A stretch of DNA of 64,000 nt from Bacilli bacterium (GTDB lineage: Bacteria > Bacillota_I > Bacilli_A > RF39 > UBA660): NCBI GenBank assembly GCA_017410525.1, contig JAFQQQ010000002.1, positions 124,001 to 188,000 on the forward strand, in the 5' to 3' direction. Positions within the stretch are counted from its first letter, which is position 1, and the number at the start of each line of letters is the position of its first letter. The position numbers and the translations under genes were made by a program. Below are positions 18,510 to 27,009 of the stretch, in pieces. The notes under the pieces are model-generated. The model was not told the origin of the DNA, did not search any database, and saw only the letters and a program-made list of their open reading frames with translations.

Positions 18510-19211
18510 ATGACACCACATATAGAAGCACAATTAAATGAAATTGCAAAAACGGTATTAATGCCTGGAGATCCTTTAAGAGCAAAATACGTAGCTGAAA
18601 AATATTTAACTGATGTGAAATTAGTTAATACAGTTAGAAATATATTTGCTTATACAGGAAAATATAAAGGTGAATATGTAACTGTTATGGCAAGTGGAAT
18701 GGGCATGCCAAGTATAGGGATATATTCTTATGAGTTATATAATTTTTATAATGTAGAGAATATTATTAGAATAGGTTCAGCAGGTGCTTATTCAAAAGAT
18801 ATAAATTTATATGATGTAGTTTTAACTACAGAAGCATATTCTAAGAGTAGTTTTGCTAATGTACAAGGATATGATAATGAAGTTATAAATGCGAGTGAAA
18901 CTATAAATAATAAAATAAAGGAAGTAGCGCTAAAAACAAATAAAAAAATTATTGAAGGTAGAATTCACTCATCAGATGTTTTTTATAGTAATGTTGATAT
19001 AAGTGATTTATATAACAATAAAAAATGTTTATGTGTAGAAATGGAATCTTTTGCGCTTTTCTATAATGCATTAAAATTAAATAAAAATGCTGCCTGTTTA
19101 TTAACAATCTCAGATAATTTAGAAACAAAAGAAGAAACAACATCCTTAGAAAGACAAAACTCATTTAATGAAATGATAGAGCTTGCTTTGGATACTGCAA
19201 TAGAGTTATAA
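18510..19211 (+). CDS. deoD: Purine nucleoside phosphorylase DeoD type
   Basis: A 233-residue hexameric-type enzyme for phosphorolysis of purine (deoxy)nucleosides. Key segments are TVLMPGDPLRAKY (phosphate site), GSAGAY, the nucleoside-binding VEMESFALF and the catalytic Asp in LTISDNLET. GGAGG precedes the ATG. Together with the pyrimidine phosphorylase 1.2 kb upstream it forms a salvage pair, though the intervening terminator separates the transcripts. Confidence 0.95.
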   Translation: MTPHIEAQLNEIAKTVLMPGDPLRAKYVAEKYLTDVKLVNTVRNIFAYTGKYKGEYVTVMASGMGMPSIGIYSYELYNFYNVENIIRIGSAGAYSKDINLYDVVLTTEAYSKSSFANVQGYDNEVINASETINNKIKEVALKTNKKIIEGRIHSSDVFYSNVDISDLYNNKKCLCVEMESFALFYNALKLNKNAACLLTISDNLETKEETTSLERQNSFNEMIELALDTAIEL

Positions 19212-19254
19212 AAATTAAATATAAACACATACTAAAATGGATAGAGGTGATATC

Positions 19255-20541
19255 ATGAAATATAAAAAAATAAGTACTTATTCATATAATCTGCACATCA
19301 TTAAAACTAATAAATTTAAAACAGTAACTGTGCAAGTTAATTTTAAAAGAAAATTAAAAAAAGAAGAAATAACTTATAGAAATATGATTGTAAATATGTT
19401 ATGTGAATCTAATAGTATTTATCCTAGCAAAAGACTTATGACTATTCAAACCGAAAACTTATATGATCTAGGTTATAGAGGTATGAATTATATATCTGGT
19501 AAATATAATGTTATGAATTTTGCTGCTACTTTCTTAAATGAAGATTATACAGAAAAAGGATTGCTTGATGAGTCTATTAAGTTTTTATCTGACCTAATAT
19601 TTAAACCTAATATAGAAAGAAAAAGAAATGAAATAAGTTTTAACAATGATAATTTTGAGCTAGCTTATAATTTATTAAAAGATAATATAATATCTCAAAA
19701 AGAAAATCCAGATGCATATTCTAAAACAAGAATGTTAGAATACTTGGAGCCTAATTCTTGTCATTCCTATAGATCAGTTGGGTATTTAGAAGATTTGGAA
19801 AAAATAGATAGTAAAAAATTATATAAATATTATGAATCAATATTAAATAGTGATATATTAGATATATTTGTTATAGGTAATATAAATGAAAGACATATAA
19901 AGAAAGTAATAGAAAATAATTTTTCTAACATAAAGACATTTAAGAAACCATCGGAATCCCATTTTATCACACCTAAAAAACATAGATTAATACCAAAAGT
20001 AGTAAGAGAACAACAAAAGATAAATCAAAGTAAATTGGTTATTGGATATAAAATAGATAAGATGACTAATTTTGAACTTAGATATGTTTTAACTGTTTAT
20101 TCTTATATTCTTGGTGGCGGTCCTGATTCAAAATTATTTAAAACAGTAAGAGAGGATAATAGTTTGTGTTACTATATATCATCTGTAACTTATCCTTTAA
20201 ATAGTATTATGACTATTAGGGCAGGTATAAATAAAAAAGATTTTAAAAAGACCATTTCCCTAATAAAGAAAGAAATAATAAATATGAGAAAAGGTAGATT
20301 TACTGATGACGATATAATTAAAGCTAAAATTACTTATATAAATAGTTTAAAAGAATTAGAAGATAGTCAAGATAGTTTAATAAGTTTATATGCAGGTATT
20401 GAATATTTAGGTAGTGATAATTTAGATAACAGATTTAAAAAAATAAATAAAGTAACAAAAGAAGATGTAATTAAGCTAGCTTCAAAAATACATTTAGATA
20501 CAATATATTTATTAGAGGGTGAAGATAATGAAGAAGAGTAG
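19255..20541 (+). CDS. ymfF: M16 family peptidase-like protein without zinc motif (YmfF type)
   Basis: A 428-residue M16-fold protein without HxxEH, as is usual for the inactive partner of such pairs. The family blocks NMIVNMLCESNSIYPSKR, LYDLGYRGMNY and YILGGGPDSKLFKTVREDNSLCYYI are present. In Bacillus the YmfF/YmfH pair is linked to modification of elongation factor P. The ATG at 19255 follows GAGGTGATATC. Its end overlaps the next gene by 14 bp, so the two are translationally coupled. Confidence 0.85.
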   Translation: MKYKKISTYSYNLHIIKTNKFKTVTVQVNFKRKLKKEEITYRNMIVNMLCESNSIYPSKRLMTIQTENLYDLGYRGMNYISGKYNVMNFAATFLNEDYTEKGLLDESIKFLSDLIFKPNIERKRNEISFNNDNFELAYNLLKDNIISQKENPDAYSKTRMLEYLEPNSCHSYRSVGYLEDLEKIDSKKLYKYYESILNSDILDIFVIGNINERHIKKVIENNFSNIKTFKKPSESHFITPKKHRLIPKVVREQQKINQSKLVIGYKIDKMTNFELRYVLTVYSYILGGGPDSKLFKTVREDNSLCYYISSVTYPLNSIMTIRAGINKKDFKKTISLIKKEIINMRKGRFTDDDIIKAKITYINSLKELEDSQDSLISLYAGIEYLGSDNLDNRFKKINKVTKEDVIKLASKIHLDTIYLLEGEDNEEE

Positions 20542-21802
20542 TTTAGAAAAATTAGATTTAGAACTATATGAAGAAACATTGGATAATGGACTTAGAGTTT
20601 TTATAGTACCTAAAGAAAATGTAAATGGAATATATGCTACTTTTTCAACTAAATTTGGTTCTATAGAAACTGAGTTTGTTCCTAATAACAAAAAGAAAAT
20701 GATTAAAGTGCCACTTGGTGTAGCTCATTTTCTAGAACACAAAATGTTTGAGCAAAAAGATGATATAGATCCATTTACTTTCTATAGTGAAAGAGGATGT
20801 GATTCTAATGCCAATACATCAAATACTAAAACAACATATCTATTTAGTGGAGCTAATTCATTTGCAGAAAATATAAATTATTTACTTGATTATGTACAAG
20901 AACCTTATTTTACAGATGAAAATGTAGAAAAAGAAAAAGGTATAATAGAGCAAGAAATAAACATGTATGATGACGATCCTTTCTTTAAAATGTATGATGG
21001 AATAATTTATAATTCATTTATAAAACACCCAATAAAATATCCAATAGCTGGTACAGTTAAATCAGTTAAATCAACAACCAAAGAAGATTTATACAATTGT
21101 TACAACACGTTCTACCACCCATCAAATATGTTTCTAGTAATAACTGGTAATGTAGATCCGAAAGAAACTATAAATCTTATAAAAATAAATCAAGAAAAGA
21201 AAAAGTTTGATAAGTTTACTGGTATAGAAACAAAAGTGTATGATGAGCCAAATAAGGTAGAAAAAAAACAAGAAACAACTACTATGGATATAGAAATATC
21301 TAAATTTGGAATAGGTTATAAAATAGATTGTTCTAAAATAGACAAACCGATTGCTGATATAAAAACTTATATAAGTTTGTTATTTGATTTAAAATTAGGT
21401 AGCACATCAATTATAAATGAAAAATTAAAAGAGTTAAACTTAATAACTCATGATGTTGATTATACAATATTAAATACAGATAAACATATATTAGTTATTG
21501 TTGTGGTTGAAACTAATGAAACTAAAAAAGTTCAAGAGTTAATAGAGGAAGAATTAAAAGATTTAACTATTTCTGAAGAAGATTTAGAAAGAAAGAAAAG
21601 AGTAAGAAAAAGTGGATGTATTTATAGAAGCGATAGTATATATTCTATAAATAATAAAATAATGAATAATATAATAAATTATAACAAAGTTATATTAGAC
21701 GATTATAAAAAAATAGATTCTTTAAATATTAAAGATATGCAAAAAATAATAAAACATATAAATTTAGATAATAAAACAGTATATATAATAAATAAATCTT
21801 GA
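20528..21802 (+). CDS. ymfH: M16 family zinc peptidase (YmfH type)
   Basis: A 424-residue M16 peptidase with the zinc motif HFLEH (VAHFLEHKMFEQ) and the downstream Glu of EKEKGIIEQEINMYDD. It is the catalytic partner of the preceding protein. The ATG at 20528 lies behind GAGGGTGAAGATA; a GTG three codons upstream sits inside that site. The Bacillus pair also lies close to membrane and cell-shape genes; here secG follows. Confidence 0.88.
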   Translation: MKKSSLEKLDLELYEETLDNGLRVFIVPKENVNGIYATFSTKFGSIETEFVPNNKKKMIKVPLGVAHFLEHKMFEQKDDIDPFTFYSERGCDSNANTSNTKTTYLFSGANSFAENINYLLDYVQEPYFTDENVEKEKGIIEQEINMYDDDPFFKMYDGIIYNSFIKHPIKYPIAGTVKSVKSTTKEDLYNCYNTFYHPSNMFLVITGNVDPKETINLIKINQEKKKFDKFTGIETKVYDEPNKVEKKQETTTMDIEISKFGIGYKIDCSKIDKPIADIKTYISLLFDLKLGSTSIINEKLKELNLITHDVDYTILNTDKHILVIVVVETNETKKVQELIEEELKDLTISEEDLERKKRVRKSGCIYRSDSIYSINNKIMNNIINYNKVILDDYKKIDSLNIKDMQKIIKHINLDNKTVYIINKS

Positions 21803-21850
21803 TTTATACTGTAATTTATGATAAATTATTTATTGTTAGGAGGACATAAA

Positions 21851-22057
21851 ATGACTACATTGTTAGTAATAGTATCAATATTATTAATTGCTATAGTACT
21901 TTTACAAAGTGGTAAAGCTGAAGGTGCTTCTTCAATTATTACTGGTGGAAATAGTGATTTATTTAAAAATAGAAAAGAAAGAGGAGGAGAGTTAGTAGTT
22001 ACTTATACAACTGCTATACTTGGAGTTATCTTCTTTATACTTTGTATTTTTGTATAA
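21851..22057 (+). CDS. secG: Preprotein translocase subunit SecG
   Basis: A 68-residue protein with two membrane segments flanking the conserved loop LQSGKAEGASSIITGGNSDLF. It is the accessory subunit of the SecYEG channel. The ATG at 21851 follows TTAGGAGGACATAAA. Confidence 0.93.
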   Translation: MTTLLVIVSILLIAIVLLQSGKAEGASSIITGGNSDLFKNRKERGGELVVTYTTAILGVIFFILCIFV

Positions 22058-22061
22058 TATT

Positions 22062-22087
22062 AAGATTGATTTTTCAATCTTTTTTTT
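22062..22087 (+). terminator. secG terminator
   Basis: AAGATTGA/TCAATCTT with a TTTT loop and a T-run, just after the stop. A TATAAT box for the next gene lies only about 7 bp before that gene's ribosome binding site. Confidence 0.85.
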
Positions 22088-22110
22088 GTAGAATTATAAT
22101 AGGTGGTAAA

Positions 22111-23052
22111 ATGAAAAAGATAGTTAAAATAGCTTCAGTAATTGTTTTATTAATTTCAATAACTTTATTATCTTTTAAATATATAGAAAATATAGAAGCA
22201 GATAGTGGATGGGATTCTAGTTATGATAGTGGCGGTAGTTGGGATTCTGGATCAGATTGGGGAGGTTCTAGTTGGGATAACGATTATGATCGGGATAATG
22301 ATTATGACTATGATTATTCAGGTGGAAGTGGTTATAGTGGTAGTTCCTGTGATACAACAGAGTGTAAAGTTGGAGCTTTTATTGGGATTCTAATAACAAT
22401 GGGAATGTTTTGGGGTATTCCAATATTATTAGTAGTTTTATCTACTAAAAATTCAAAAATCAGAAGACAAAGAAAAGAACAAGAAATAAAAGAATTGTTT
22501 AAACCAATGAATCAAGAAGTAGTGAATCAAATAATACCTAATTTTAATATAGAAGAATTTAATTTTAAAGCATATCAAATATTCTATGATGTTCAAATGG
22601 CTTGGATGAATTTTGAATATGATAAATTAAAGGAATTATTAACTGATGAACTATATAATAATTATGTAATGCAACTAGATGCTTTAAAATTAAAAAATCA
22701 TAAAAATACTATGAAAGAATTTGAATTAATAGAAATTTGTCTTAATAATTTAAAAGAAGAAAATGATAGGTATATTGCTGAAGTATATTTAAATGTTAAA
22801 TTTTATGACTATGTAGAAAATATCAAAACAGGTATGATTTTAAGAGGAACACCAAATCGAAAATTAAATAATATTTATAAATTAACATTTATAAGAACAA
22901 AGGATGAAACAAATAACGTAAATGAATGTCCACAGTGTGGAGCGCCTGTCCATGGTAATTCTAATGGTATTTGTGAATACTGCAAATCAAAATTAGTAAA
23001 CGATAATTACGATTGGATAATGTCTAAGAAAGAAATAGTTAGACAAAAATAA
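22111..23052 (+). CDS. Membrane protein with Tim44-like domain and C-terminal zinc ribbon
   Basis: A 313-residue protein. An N-terminal hydrophobic segment (about 4-20) is followed by a low-complexity stretch rich in Trp, Asp, Ser, Gly and Tyr (about 30-80) that lies outside the membrane. A transmembrane helix (about 92-112) comes next, then a Tim44-like domain (about 150-275, with FYDVQMAWMNFEYDKLKELL) and a zinc ribbon NECPQCGAPVH...GICEYCKSK. The Tim44-like/zinc-ribbon combination is known in Firmicutes membrane proteins of unknown function. AGGTGGTAAA precedes the ATG at 22111. Confidence 0.75.
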   Translation: MKKIVKIASVIVLLISITLLSFKYIENIEADSGWDSSYDSGGSWDSGSDWGGSSWDNDYDRDNDYDYDYSGGSGYSGSSCDTTECKVGAFIGILITMGMFWGIPILLVVLSTKNSKIRRQRKEQEIKELFKPMNQEVVNQIIPNFNIEEFNFKAYQIFYDVQMAWMNFEYDKLKELLTDELYNNYVMQLDALKLKNHKNTMKEFELIEICLNNLKEENDRYIAEVYLNVKFYDYVENIKTGMILRGTPNRKLNNIYKLTFIRTKDETNNVNECPQCGAPVHGNSNGICEYCKSKLVNDNYDWIMSKKEIVRQK

Positions 23053-23055
23053 AAG

Positions 23056-23079
23056 TTCAAATTTAATTTGAATTTTTTT
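23056..23079 (+). terminator. Intrinsic terminator
   Basis: TTCAAATT/AATTTGAA with a one-base loop and seven T. Confidence 0.8.
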
Positions 23080-23132
23080 AATTTGAATGAAAAAAAATAA
23101 TGATTTGTGTTATACTATAACTGGTGGATAAT

Positions 23133-24815
23133 GTGAAGAAAAGAAGATTTAGAAACATAAAAAGAATACCTTTAATATTAATAGTTATATTATTAATTTC
23201 TTTAATGATTTTATTATTGTTAGATAAGAAAAAAATAAAAGAAGAAATTAATAAAAATTATATATCAAGTGAAGTTGTTAATGTTACTTTATATGATTTA
23301 GACTATAAAGAATCTATTAAAATAAACAGAGGTGAAGAAGTAGATACATATAAATTTAAAGAACAAAAAGAAGATGATATATATATTAAAATAAAATATA
23401 AAGATAAATTTTATTTAATTAATGAAAATAATTTAACTATAAAAAAAGAGGAAATAATTAAAGAAAAGGAATTATTTGTAAGAACTAATTTAACTGTTTA
23501 TAAGAATAGTGATTCTTCTGAGATATTATCTTATATAAAAAAGGGAGAAAGAGTAGAAATACTGGGATATGATAAACTTGAAGAAGGTAAAGTTAATAAA
23601 TATAAAATTAAATATAATGATATAGAAGGTTATGTATATAGTAAATATTTAGTTAGTACTTTAGAAGAAAGTCTTAAAGTATATGATAATAATGGTCTAC
23701 AAGAATATATGTCTAAAATGGGAGATACTTTAAATGGTGGTAATGCTAATAATTTAGATTATTATCCATATGAGAAAGCTAACTTTGAAGATAATGTTAT
23801 GCCTAAGGAAGTTAGAAGTTTATATATAAACAGTAGTTCAGTTAAAAATATTGATAAATATATTAGTTTTGCTAAAGAAAATAATATTAATGCATTTGTT
23901 ATGGATATTAAGGATAACACTTCACCTGCATATAATTCTCCTGTTATGAAAGAATATTCGCCAACAAATTACAATAAGGCAATTAATGAATATAAAGATT
24001 ATAAAGAATATGTAAAAAGAGCAAAAGATGCTGACATATATGTAATAGGCAGAATAACTGCTTTTAAGGATTCATATTTTGTTAATGATCATTTAGAAGT
24101 AGCAATAAAAAATAGTAATGGAGAACCATTTAGTCATAATGGATCTTATTGGCCAAGTGCTTATAATAGACTTGTATGGGAATTTGTTGTAGAATTAGGT
24201 AAGGAAGCTATTACTGATGTAGGATTTAATGAAATACAGTTTGATTATGTTAGATTTCCAGATAGAACAACTAAATTAGAAAAAGAAGGTGTAATAACTT
24301 TAAATAATACTTATAATGAAGAGAAAGCTCAAGCTCTCCAGTCTTTTGTTATGTATGCTTGTGATGAAATACATGGTGTTGGCGGATATGTATCAATAGA
24401 TGTTTTTGGAGAGAGTGCTTCTAATTATGTAACTGCTTATGGACAATTTTGGCCAGCTATATCAAACGTCGCTGATGTAATAAGTGGTATGCCATATCCA
24501 GATCATTTTAATAAACACGATTATGGTATTAAAGAAGTTGTTTGGACGGTTCCGTATAAACTTTTAGATGCTTGGAGTAAGTATGTTGTTTCTAAGCAAG
24601 AAATAATTCCAACTCCAGCAATTGTTAGAACTTGGATTCAAACTTACAACACTACTAAACAACCTAGTGTAGTTTATGATGATGTAAAAATATCCGAACA
24701 AATACAGGCTTTATACGATAATGGATTAAATGGTGGATATATGACTTGGAATTCTTCTTCAAATCTGGTAAAATATAAAGAGGTTAGTTATGCATTTAGG
24801 AAGGTGTACGAATGA
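23133..24815 (+). CDS. Membrane-anchored putative glycoside hydrolase (DUF4015) with SH3-like domain
   Basis: A 560-residue surface protein. A membrane anchor (about 12-32) is followed by an SH3b-like region (about 115-180, LFVRTNLTVYKNSDSSEILSYIKKGERVEIL...GYVYSKYL). The catalytic TIM-barrel-like domain (about 225-555) contains NINAFVMDIKD, YVIGRITAFKD, FNEIQFDYVRFPD and ISGMPYPDHF, as in the DUF4015 glycosyl hydrolase-like family. It probably acts on a cell-wall or extracellular polysaccharide; the substrate is unknown. The GTG at 23133 was chosen because GGTGG lies 5 nt upstream. Its stop overlaps the next start (ATGA). Confidence 0.82.
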   Translation: MKKRRFRNIKRIPLILIVILLISLMILLLLDKKKIKEEINKNYISSEVVNVTLYDLDYKESIKINRGEEVDTYKFKEQKEDDIYIKIKYKDKFYLINENNLTIKKEEIIKEKELFVRTNLTVYKNSDSSEILSYIKKGERVEILGYDKLEEGKVNKYKIKYNDIEGYVYSKYLVSTLEESLKVYDNNGLQEYMSKMGDTLNGGNANNLDYYPYEKANFEDNVMPKEVRSLYINSSSVKNIDKYISFAKENNINAFVMDIKDNTSPAYNSPVMKEYSPTNYNKAINEYKDYKEYVKRAKDADIYVIGRITAFKDSYFVNDHLEVAIKNSNGEPFSHNGSYWPSAYNRLVWEFVVELGKEAITDVGFNEIQFDYVRFPDRTTKLEKEGVITLNNTYNEEKAQALQSFVMYACDEIHGVGGYVSIDVFGESASNYVTAYGQFWPAISNVADVISGMPYPDHFNKHDYGIKEVVWTVPYKLLDAWSKYVVSKQEIIPTPAIVRTWIQTYNTTKQPSVVYDDVKISEQIQALYDNGLNGGYMTWNSSSNLVKYKEVSYAFRKVYE

Positions 24816-25099
24816 TAGAAATAGAAAATGTTAAATATAAAATAATTGAAGAATATAAAGATGGTTATGATGAGACTGCTTTTAAAGAAAAATATACTGA
24901 TTATTTTGAACCTTATGATTATATAATAGGTGATTGGTCATACGGTAAACTTAGATTAAAAGGTTTTTGTAATAGACTAAATAAAATATGTAATAAAATA
25001 AATGATATTAAGTTTAAAGATGATTATATAAAAAATTTATGCAGTTATGAATGTAGATATTTTATATTAGAAAAAGTAAGAGATGTAAACTCTAAGTAA
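24812..25099 (+). CDS. yutD: YutD family protein
   Basis: A 95-residue protein with the YutD (DUF1027) hallmark FEPYDYIIGDWSYGKLRLKGF and a Cys-containing C-terminus (LCSYECRYFILEK). Function unknown in the family. The start overlaps the preceding stop as ATGA. Confidence 0.85.
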   Translation: MIEIENVKYKIIEEYKDGYDETAFKEKYTDYFEPYDYIIGDWSYGKLRLKGFCNRLNKICNKINDIKFKDDYIKNLCSYECRYFILEKVRDVNSK

Positions 25100-25107
25100 A
25101 GTAAATG

Positions 25108-25144
25108 AAAAGAATAAGTAAATAAGTATTACTTATTCTTTTTT
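25108..25144 (+). terminator. Intrinsic terminator after yutD
   Basis: Fourteen-bp stem AAAAGAATAAGTAA/TTACTTATTCTTTT with a 7-nt loop and a T-run. Confidence 0.88.
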
Positions 25145-25176
25145 CTATGATACAATGTAGTAAAGTAGGTGATTCT

Positions 25177-26148
25177 GTGAATAGTAAATGTCCTAAATGT
25201 AGTGCTGAATTAATTTTAGATAATAAAAATAATAAATTAAAATGTGAATATTGTAGATCTGCTTTTGATTTAGAAGAAAGTAAAGAACAAATATATATTT
25301 GTTCTTGTGGTGCTGAAATAATTTCAAGTGTTGAATTAAAAAAATGTATATATTGCAACAGTAAACAAATAACAAATAAGGCATTTAAATCAAAACATAA
25401 TATAGATTATATAATACCATTTGAAAAAACTAAGAAAGACGCAATTAATGCATTTAAAAAATTATGTAAAGATAAATGGTTTATGCCTAAGTCATTTAAT
25501 ATAAATAAAAAATGTAGGGAAATTAAAGGTCTATATATTCCGTTTATGATATGTGATTATGATACAACTGGAGTGTTTGAAACAGAGTGCGATGATATTA
25601 GTACTTGGAATAGTGGTGGATATAAATATACAAAAATAGACAAATATAAAGCAATAAGAGGTGGAAATATTTCTTTTGAAAATATATTAGTAAATACATC
25701 TAATAATTTTACAGATGAAATATTAGAATCAATAAAACCTTATAACTTTAAAGAAGTAAAACCATTTGATAAAGATAGTTATAAGGAATATTTAATTGAA
25801 AAAAATAATAAAAGTCAAGAAGAATTAATAAAAGAAGCGAATGAAAAAACAAAAAAATATTTTAAAGAAGAAATGAAAAAAGATATAAAAGGATTTAATA
25901 AAATAAAAGAAATAGATAGTTCTATTAACTTATATAATTTAAAGGTCTCATTTGTTTTATTACCAATATGGTTTTTGAATATAAAATATAAAAATAAAAC
26001 TTATATGTTTGTGATGAATGGACAAACAGGTAAAATAAATGATAATACTCCAATAGATAAAAAAAGAATAGTATTTTTATGGATAAGTACTTTCATAATA
26101 ATATTTGCCTTATTATTTTTATTAAATTTGTTTAAGGTGATATCATGA
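25177..26148 (+). CDS. Zinc-ribbon membrane protein
   Basis: A 323-residue protein beginning at the GTG at 25177 (AGGTGATTCT ribosome binding site). Two zinc ribbons open it: KCPKCSAEL...LKCEYCRSAF and YICSCGAEI...KKCIYCNSK. A long alpha/beta middle follows (DYIIPFEKTKKDAINAFKKL...FMPKSF). One transmembrane helix (about 296-318) ends it. The IPFEKTKKDAxxAF block is shared with Firmicutes zinc-ribbon/TFIIB-like proteins of unknown function that often neighbour TPM-domain proteins, as here. The stop overlaps the next start. Confidence 0.72.
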   Translation: MNSKCPKCSAELILDNKNNKLKCEYCRSAFDLEESKEQIYICSCGAEIISSVELKKCIYCNSKQITNKAFKSKHNIDYIIPFEKTKKDAINAFKKLCKDKWFMPKSFNINKKCREIKGLYIPFMICDYDTTGVFETECDDISTWNSGGYKYTKIDKYKAIRGGNISFENILVNTSNNFTDEILESIKPYNFKEVKPFDKDSYKEYLIEKNNKSQEELIKEANEKTKKYFKEEMKKDIKGFNKIKEIDSSINLYNLKVSFVLLPIWFLNIKYKNKTYMFVMNGQTGKINDNTPIDKKRIVFLWISTFIIIFALLFLLNLFKVIS

Positions 26149-26837
26149 AGTATTTAAAAAAAATATTTATAATATTATTATTGATTATTGGGGTAAATAG
26201 TGTTGAAGCAACTACAGAAAGAACTTTTGATACTACAATTAAAATATATGATTATGCACAAGTACTAAATGAAAAAGAAGAAAATGATTTAAAGAAAAGC
26301 GTGGATAAATATATTAAAAAACATAATATAGATATGGTACTTGTTACTATTAAACATTATAATCAAAATACATTAGAAGAGTACATGGAATTATTTTATG
26401 ATACTAATAAATTTGGTGTAGGGGATAACAAATCAGGTATAATGTTTACAATGGATTTTAAAAAACAAGATATTGGTATAAAAACATATGGATTAGCAAC
26501 TGATTTATATAGTGCGAATGAATTAAGTAAAATAATAAACAAAGTAGAAAAAAAGGATAATAATAAAGATAAATTATCAACATTTATAAAGTATTCAAAT
26601 AAATACATAAATGAGTATGAAAATGAATGTTTTGATGAGAATGTTTTAATACAAATAGATTGGATAGGTATTTCAATTATTTCACTAATATTATCAATAA
26701 TGATGGTTTTTATAGGAATATTAAAATCTAAAAATAAGAATCTAAATAAAACAGAAGATAACTGTGTTAAAAGTTTAATTATCACAATAAAAGAAGATTG
26801 TTTCATAACAACAAACACAAAAAAAAGAAAGAATTAA
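26145..26837 (+). CDS. TPM-domain membrane protein
   Basis: A 230-residue protein with a signal-like N-terminus (about 4-20), a TPM domain (about 30-160: IKIYDYAQVLNEKEENDLKKSVDKYIKKHNIDMVLVTI, GVGDNKSGIMFTMD) and a transmembrane helix (about 173-193). It ends in a short basic cytoplasmic tail. TPM domains occur in secreted or membrane proteins; phosphatase activity is reported for some. It is translationally coupled to the zinc-ribbon gene. Confidence 0.82.
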   Translation: MKYLKKIFIILLLIIGVNSVEATTERTFDTTIKIYDYAQVLNEKEENDLKKSVDKYIKKHNIDMVLVTIKHYNQNTLEEYMELFYDTNKFGVGDNKSGIMFTMDFKKQDIGIKTYGLATDLYSANELSKIINKVEKKDNNKDKLSTFIKYSNKYINEYENECFDENVLIQIDWIGISIISLILSIMMVFIGILKSKNKNLNKTEDNCVKSLIITIKEDCFITTNTKKRKN

Positions 26838-26853
26838 AAAATCTTTCTTTTTA
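26822..26853 (+). terminator. Intrinsic terminator
   Basis: AAAAAGAAAGA/TCTTTCTTTTT around the TPM gene stop. Confidence 0.8.
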
Positions 26854-27009
26854 TATAATTATTAAAAATAAAAAACATATAATGTAAAGTTTTATCCTTT
26901 ACCCAAACTATTAACTTTATAGCTAATAGTCTTTCAAAAAAAGGCATAATAAGTGTCTTTTTATTTTATTATTTCAAAAAGTGTAGTATAATTAGAATAG
27001 GTGATGTTC

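Noticed and set aside
22205-22393. 62-aa + strand ORF in another frame of the Tim44-like gene
   Set aside because: It arises from the low-complexity Trp/Asp/Ser/Gly region and has no start signal.
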